Shown piece after piece: positions 59,734 through 64,000 of a stretch of DNA of 64,000 nt. Made by a program: the position numbers and the translations under genes. Numbering within the stretch: the first letter of the stretch is position 1; the number at the start of each line of letters is the position of its first letter. The notes beneath the pieces are model-generated. The model was not told where the DNA came from, made no database searches, and saw nothing but the letters and a program-made list of their open reading frames with translations. The stretch is from Rubrobacter taiwanensis (GTDB taxonomy: Bacteria; Actinomycetota; Rubrobacteria; Rubrobacterales; Rubrobacteraceae), in the NCBI RefSeq assembly GCF_004337705.1, contig NZ_SKBU01000016.1, positions 1 through 64,000 on the forward strand. Reading direction: 5' to 3'.

Positions 59734-60954
59734 ATGCTGAATCTGGAACTGATAAAGCTGGCGATCCTTCTGCTGGCCGGGCTCAACCTCGCCATGATCG
59801 TGCTCATCGCCGGGGTGAAGGGGGCCCGGGAGCTCCGGCGGCGCCGGCTGAAGAACCTCTACGGCAGGATAGAGCCCGATCTGGACGGGTTCCTGATCTC
59901 CGGCCGCCTCTCCGGCGAGGCGCAGGAGAAGCTCCGGCGGCTCCCTCCCTGGGACCGGGAGATCCTGGCGGCCTCGATCATCCGGCGCGTCTCGCTGCTG
60001 CGCGGGGCGGAGAGAGAGCGGCTGGTGCGGCTCGCCCGCGAGCTCGGTCTCGTAGACCGCTACCTCCGGCGCCTGAAATCCCGCCGGCGCTGGAAGCGGG
60101 CGCAGGCCGCGGAGAATCTCGGCTACCTCGGCGGCCCCGACGTGGTGGAGCCGCTCACGGCGCTGCTCTCGGACCGGGACGAGACGGTGCGGGCGGTAGC
60201 GGCCCGCGCGCTGGCCCGCCTCGGGACGCCGGGTGCCGCGCGGGCGCTGGTCCGGAGCCTGGACGACCCCTCGGAGGTTACCAGCCTCCGGGTCGCGGAG
60301 AACCTGGAGAAGCTGGGGCCGCTGGCCACAGAGCCGCTCCTGGCCGTCCTGAGGACCCGCAAGCGGCGGGCCCGGGTGCTGGCGGCGCGGATCCTGGGCA
60401 ACCTCAAAGCTACGGAGGCCCGGGGCATCTTGCGCAGGATCGCGCTTCGCGACTGGGATGTGGACCTCCGGGCGCAGGCGGTGCTGGCGCTGGGCAAGAT
60501 CGGCAACCCCGACGACCTGCCCGAGATCATAGAAGCCGCCCGGGACGAGGCCTGGCCCGTGCGGGCTCAGGCGGCCAACGCGCTGGGCATGATCGGAGAG
60601 GTCTCCACCATCCCGGTGTTGCAAAAGCTCATGACCGACCCGGAGTGGTGGGTGCGGGTCAACGCCGGGCGCGCCCTCTCCAATCTGGGCGAGACGGGAG
60701 AAGAGGCGCTCGCCGAGATCCTGGAGGGAGCAGACCCCTTCGCCCGGCACCGCGCCGCCGCCGTTTTAGAGACCCGGGGCGCGATCCGCCGCCTGGTCGA
60801 GCGGCTGAGCGAGAGCGAGCGCGCCCGCAGGACCGTCCGGGCCATGATCCGGGCCGGCGCGACCGGTCACCTCCGGCATCTGGCAGACACCCTGCCCGAG
60901 GGCCGGGAGAGGTCGCTGCTGCGGGGGCTGCTGGAGGCCGGGCGTGGGGCCTGA
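59734..60954 (+). CDS. Membrane-anchored HEAT-repeat protein
   Basis: 406 aa. One N-terminal membrane helix (A-I-L-L-L-A-G-L-N-L-A-M-I-V-L-I) is followed by a basic region and at least seven HEAT/PBS-type repeats (e.g. A-A-E-N-L-G-Y-L-G, A-A-R-A-L-A-R-L-G, A-V-L-A-L-G-K-I-G, A-A-N-A-L-G-M-I-G). Such scaffolds bind proteins. Its end overlaps the start of the GT2 gene by 11 bp, suggesting it is a partner of that glycosyltransferase. Confidence 0.88.
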   Translation: MLNLELIKLAILLLAGLNLAMIVLIAGVKGARELRRRRLKNLYGRIEPDLDGFLISGRLSGEAQEKLRRLPPWDREILAASIIRRVSLLRGAERERLVRLARELGLVDRYLRRLKSRRRWKRAQAAENLGYLGGPDVVEPLTALLSDRDETVRAVAARALARLGTPGAARALVRSLDDPSEVTSLRVAENLEKLGPLATEPLLAVLRTRKRRARVLAARILGNLKATEARGILRRIALRDWDVDLRAQAVLALGKIGNPDDLPEIIEAARDEAWPVRAQAANALGMIGEVSTIPVLQKLMTDPEWWVRVNAGRALSNLGETGEEALAEILEGADPFARHRAAAVLETRGAIRRLVERLSESERARRTVRAMIRAGATGHLRHLADTLPEGRERSLLRGLLEAGRGA

Positions 60955-62371
60955 GGGTCTCCTGCTCGCCGTCAACTACGCCATCCTCGGCTACTTCCTG
61001 CTCATAAACGGGGTGTACATGGCCCTATATGCCCTCTCCTTCGCCGAGATCTCCGACTACGCCCGGCGGGAGACCTTCTCCGGACTCGACGACCTCTTCA
61101 CCTCCAACTACGCGCCTCCCGTCTCGGTCATCGTGCCGGCCTACAACGAAGAAGCCACGATAGCCGACAGCGTGCGCTCGTTCCTCTCTTTGCGCTACCC
61201 GCTGCACGAGGTAGTCGTCGTCAACGACGGCTCGAAGGACGGCACGCTGGAGGTGCTCAAAGAGGAGTTCGACCTCTGGGAGTCGGACCAGCCGGTGCGT
61301 CTGCAGCTCGGGACGGAAAAGATAAGGAAGGTGTACGCCTCGGCCACCGAGCGTCTCATCGTGCTCGACAAAGAGAACGGCGGCAAGGCCGATGCGCTGA
61401 ACGCCGGCATCTGCGCCGCCCGCTACCCGCTGGTCTGCTGCCTCGACGCCGACATCATCCTGGAGGAGGACGCCCTAATCCGGGCCGCCCGCCCCATGAT
61501 AGAGTCCGGCGAGGTCGCAGCCGTGGGCGGCATAGTCCGGGTCGCCAACGGCTGCGAGGTGGACAGCGGCCGCGTGGTCGAGGTCGGAACCCCCCGCGCC
61601 GCCCTCCCGAACCTCCAGATCGTGGAGTACCTGCGGGCCTTCCTCGCCGGCCGGACCGGCTGGAGCAAGCTGAACTGCCTGCTCATCATCTCCGGAGCCT
61701 TCGGGATGTTCCGGCGGCAGGACCTCATCGCCGCCGGCGGCTACGCCCGCGACACCGTGGGCGAGGACATGGAGGTCGTAACGAGGATGCACCGCTCCCT
61801 GCGCGAGCGCAACCGCGACTACCGCATACTCTTCATCCCGGACCCCGTCGCCTGGACCGAGGTCCCGGACACCCTGAGGGTCCTGCGCCGCCAGCGGGAC
61901 CGCTGGCACCGCGGCCTCATCGACACCCTGCTGCGCCACCGGAAGATGCTCCTCAACCCCCGCTACGGGACTACGGGTCTGCTGGGGATGCCGTACTTCT
62001 TCCTCTTCGAGTTCCTGGGACCGGTGGTCGAGCTCACCGGCTACGTAGCCTTCGCCGCCGGGCTCGCCCTCGGCATCCTGAGCCTGGAGTTCGCCCTCGC
62101 CTTCCTGCTCGCCGCCGTGGGCCTCGGGGCGCTGCTCTCCATCTCCGCCGTCTTCCTGGAGGAGCTGCGGCTCCGGCGCTACCCGCGCTGGCGGGACCTC
62201 GCCAAGCTCACCCTCTACGGCGTGCTGGAGAACTTCGGCTACCGGCAGCTGAACACCCTCTGGCGCGTGCTCGCGATAGTATCCTTCCTGAGGAAGAACA
62301 CCGAGTGGGGAGCGATGGAGCGCCGGGGCTTCGACGCTGCGGAGAGAAAGAGCCCGGCCCGCAAGCCCTGA
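60944..62371 (+). CDS. Processive family-2 membrane glycosyltransferase
   Basis: 475 aa. A membrane helix precedes the GT-A catalytic domain: V-I-V-P-A-Y-N-E-E, N-D-G-S-K-D-G-T, D-x-D in L-D-A-D-I-I-L, G-E-D-M-E acceptor motif and R-D-R-W-H-R-G (Q/RxxRW), the last marking processive enzymes such as cellulose, hyaluronan or poly-GlcNAc synthases. Three to four C-terminal helices form the export channel. GTG start overlapping the HEAT gene. With the diguanylate cyclase nearby, an exopolysaccharide role is likely but the sugar is unknown. Confidence 0.9.
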   Translation: MGPEGLLLAVNYAILGYFLLINGVYMALYALSFAEISDYARRETFSGLDDLFTSNYAPPVSVIVPAYNEEATIADSVRSFLSLRYPLHEVVVVNDGSKDGTLEVLKEEFDLWESDQPVRLQLGTEKIRKVYASATERLIVLDKENGGKADALNAGICAARYPLVCCLDADIILEEDALIRAARPMIESGEVAAVGGIVRVANGCEVDSGRVVEVGTPRAALPNLQIVEYLRAFLAGRTGWSKLNCLLIISGAFGMFRRQDLIAAGGYARDTVGEDMEVVTRMHRSLRERNRDYRILFIPDPVAWTEVPDTLRVLRRQRDRWHRGLIDTLLRHRKMLLNPRYGTTGLLGMPYFFLFEFLGPVVELTGYVAFAAGLALGILSLEFALAFLLAAVGLGALLSISAVFLEELRLRRYPRWRDLAKLTLYGVLENFGYRQLNTLWRVLAIVSFLRKNTEWGAMERRGFDAAERKSPARKP

Positions 62372-62390
62372 GGCCCGGTACCGGGGGCAG

Positions 62391-62465
62391 TGGGCCTGCC
62401 TGGACTTGAACCAGGGACCTCCACTTTATCAGAGTGGCGCTCTAACCGGGCTGAGCTACAGGCCC
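62391..62465 (-). tRNA. tRNA-Ile (anticodon GAT)
   Basis: A 75-nt cloverleaf with perfect acceptor pairing (GGGCCTG / CAGGCCC), anticodon loop CTGATAA, TTCAAGT in the T loop and discriminator A; CCA not encoded. It reads ATC and would be the ligand of the ileS T-box at 19871-20202. It converges on the glycosyltransferase gene; a short CCCGGTACCGGG palindrome lies between them. Confidence 0.98.
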
Positions 62466-62603
62466 TCCCAGGACGGTAAATATACGACACGCCAGAGCCG
62501 ATGACAAGCTCATTGAACGAGCCCGGGGCGAGAAGTAAAATCGGGTCTGGAGAAGAGAGCAAGACCCAGGTTCAGAGGCTCACGAGAGGAGCACGGCGAC
62601 AAG

Positions 62604-63104
62604 ATGGGCGCTAACGGGCTTACCCGGATGACACTCTACGGAATCAACATGGACCTCTTTAGCTCGAGTCCTATCGTAATCCTCAAGGTGGAGGACGAGA
62701 ACCGTTACCTGCCGATCTGGATCGGGCACGCCGAGGCGAAGTCCATCCTGATGAAGATCCAGAACCAGGAGTTCTCCCGCCCCCTGACCCACGACCTGGC
62801 AGCGAACATCATCTCCGGCCTCGGAGGGGTGCTGGAGAAGGTCACCGTGACCGAGCTGCGGGACTCGACCTTCTTCGCCACCCTGAACGTGGAGGTGGGC
62901 GGCGAGTCGGTGGAGATAGACTCCCGCCCCTCGGACGCCATCGCCATAGCGGTGCGCACCGGAGCCCCCATCTTCGCCGCCGACGAGGTGATAGAGGAAG
63001 CCTCGGTCGTGTTCGAGGAGTCCATGGAGGAGACGCCGGAGGAGGAGGTCGTGGACAAGTTCAAGGAGTGGGTGAACCAGATCTCCCCCGAAGACTTCAA
63101 GTAG
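62604..63104 (+). CDS. Bifunctional nuclease family (DUF151) protein
   Basis: 166 aa. The BFN domain covers ~8-140 with Y-L-P-I-W-I-G and the diagnostic S-R-P-S-D-A-I-A-I-A-V-R-T-G-A-P-I-F; a C-terminal UVR-like helix (V-D-K-F-K-E-W-V) follows. Related proteins were described as metal-dependent nucleases linked to DNA repair and stress. ATG with AAGATG context; the closest purine run is CACGAGAGGAG upstream. Confidence 0.9.
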   Translation: MGANGLTRMTLYGINMDLFSSSPIVILKVEDENRYLPIWIGHAEAKSILMKIQNQEFSRPLTHDLAANIISGLGGVLEKVTVTELRDSTFFATLNVEVGGESVEIDSRPSDAIAIAVRTGAPIFAADEVIEEASVVFEESMEETPEEEVVDKFKEWVNQISPEDFK

Positions 63105-63141
63105 CGTCCGGCGGAACCACCGCGGCGGCTCGCCGCACTCT

Positions 63142-63402
63142 CTACCCGGAGCTCCGCCGCTCCCCCCGGGCGGTCCCGGGCGGCCTGTACTCCGGATGCG
63201 CCTCTAGAAACTCCTCCACAGATCCGGTACCCCACCCGACGAGAAGCTGGTACTCGGGTCCCGCAAAGCGCAGGCTCAGCTGGTTCTCCCGGCGGGCGCT
63301 GCGGCGGGCGTACTCCCACGGCGACTCACCGGGCAGCCGCTCCAGCTGCTCGGCGTAGAGTATCCTGCCGTCCTTCCGGGAACGGATCATTATGAGATCC
63401 AC
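63142..63402 (-). CDS. Small hypothetical protein
   Basis: 86 aa, ordinary soluble composition with a basic N-terminus (I-R-S-R-K-D-G-R-I), P-W-E-Y-A-R-R-S-A-R-R and an acidic helix S-V-E-E-F-L-E-A-H-P. No family or motif recognised. It converges on the bifunctional-nuclease gene and precedes nothing on its strand until the carboxylase gene, 117 bp upstream. Confidence 0.55.
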   Translation of the reverse strand: MDLIMIRSRKDGRILYAEQLERLPGESPWEYARRSARRENQLSLRFAGPEYQLLVGWGTGSVEEFLEAHPEYRPPGTARGERRSSG

Positions 63403-63518
63403 TGCCCTCTAAGCCTCTCCTCGCGCATCATCAGACCCCGCCCGCCTTCTGGGCTAGCCTTATAAGTATCGACGCGCCCGTCGCGCGATTCAATAGATGC
63501 ATCGCGAACCCTCAACGC

Positions 63519-64000
63519 CTACTCCAGGACCAGCAGGCGCTCGCCGCTCTGCACGGCCTGCCCGGCCTCGACCAGAACCTCCCGGACCACGCCGCCCCTG
63601 CCGGCCCGGATCTCGCTCTCCATCTTCATAGCCTCCAGCACGCAGACCGCCTCGTCCGGCTCGACCTCCTGCCCGGCCTCGACCAGAACCTTAACTATGG
63701 TGCCCTGCATCGGGGCCACGATCTCCCCCTCGCCGGAGGTCGCCCGGCCGGCCCGCCTGCCGCGCCGGGGCCTGCCGTCGCTCCGCCCCTCACTCTCCCC
63801 GGAGTACACCTTCACGCGGAAGAGACGGCCGTTGACCTCCACCTCCACCTCGCGGGCCTCCCTCCCGGGGGGCGCGGCAGCCGCAGGCCCTCCGGCCTCG
63901 AGCCGCATCCCGGCTATGTGCTCCGGGATGTATCGGGTCGTGTACTCGCCCTTGAGGAAGTCCTCTTCCTCAAGCACCGCCCTGAAGAAGGGCAGCGTGG
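63519..64000 (-). CDS. Biotin-dependent carboxylase, C-terminal (BCCP) part, cut by window edge
   Basis: The frame runs from the stop at 63519 off the right edge, so only ~160 C-terminal residues are seen. They start inside the biotin-carboxylase end ([14 protein letters not shown]), pass a linker with V-E-V-E-V-N-G-R, and end in a biotinyl domain with the biotinylated Lys in [10 protein letters not shown]. This layout is that of the alpha chain of acetyl-, propionyl- or pyruvate carboxylase families. Which substrate is used cannot be decided here. Confidence 0.93.
   Translation of the reverse strand, partial: TLPFFRAVLEEEDFLKGEYTTRYIPEHIAGMRLEAGGPAAAAPPGREAREVEVEVNGRLFRVKVYSGESEGRSDGRPRRGRRAGRATSGEGEIVAPMQGTIVKVLVEAGQEVEPDEAVCVLEAMKMESEIRAGRGGVVREVLVEAGQAVQSGERLLVLE

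Overview
The window is high-GC DNA with actinobacterial gene content. A Rubrobacter-like organism, most likely Rubrobacter xylanophilus, fits best. Supporting signs are a GT81 glucosyl/mannosyl-3-phosphoglycerate synthase, a TreT trehalose synthase, a eukaryote-like IleRS behind a T-box leader, many GTG/TTG starts, and an ArsR-type (not MerR-type) mercury regulator. The genus call is inference from gene content; no 16S gene is present.

Left end (1-2660): a CRISPR array with 16 complete 37-nt repeats that runs off the left edge. No cas genes are in the window. After the last intact repeat comes 1458 nt of phage-like DNA: a head-morphogenesis protein with a toxin-like C-terminus, a small downstream protein and an HTH regulator. 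It is followed by a truncated repeat copy (20 of 21 nt identical). A phage gene cassette therefore sits where a spacer of about 36 nt would be expected.

2666-19518: mostly housekeeping. It holds a HisN-like phosphatase, compatible-solute synthase GpgS/MpgS, an EF-G paralogue, a pdhABC-type 2-oxoacid dehydrogenase operon, RdgB, an aminotransferase-Ddl pair, TrmFO, a cysteine-dioxygenase-like cupin, a SnoaL-like protein and a peptide-ABC importer (solute-binding lipoprotein plus two permeases; no ATPases here).

19519-33092: ileS with its T-box leader, small envelope proteins, a DUF2079 membrane protein coupled to a membrane-anchored beta-propeller, MutM, a Cof-type HAD phosphatase, an HMA-fold protein and two short-chain dehydrogenases. 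A strip of decayed genes (about 32101-33460) follows.

33491-45975: stress and carbon genes (TreT fused to a YHS domain, PEP synthase, two universal stress proteins), an integrase remnant beside tRNA-Ala, a flavin disulfide oxidoreductase, and a mercury-resistance operon. The operon has an operator-promoter, merA, an ArsR-type regulator, a MerE-like transporter, a thioredoxin-like lipoprotein, CcdA and PrxQ/BCP. A VapBC-like toxin-antitoxin pair is convergent to it.

46184-52565: a two-gene, translationally coupled pair: a large zinc-ribbon DNA methyltransferase followed by a 1427-aa protein. That protein joins a Cas4/AddB-like Fe-S nuclease, a possible RNase H-like domain and a UPF1-type SF1 helicase. 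It looks like a restriction or defence system whose class I cannot name.

52697-64000: FmdB and DUF309 proteins, a giant PAS/GAF hybrid histidine kinase translationally coupled to a diguanylate-cyclase response regulator, a single-domain response regulator, a HEAT-repeat membrane protein coupled to a processive GT2 glycosyltransferase (plausibly c-di-GMP-controlled exopolysaccharide), tRNA-Ile, a bifunctional-nuclease family protein, and the C-terminus of a biotin-dependent carboxylase cut by the right edge.
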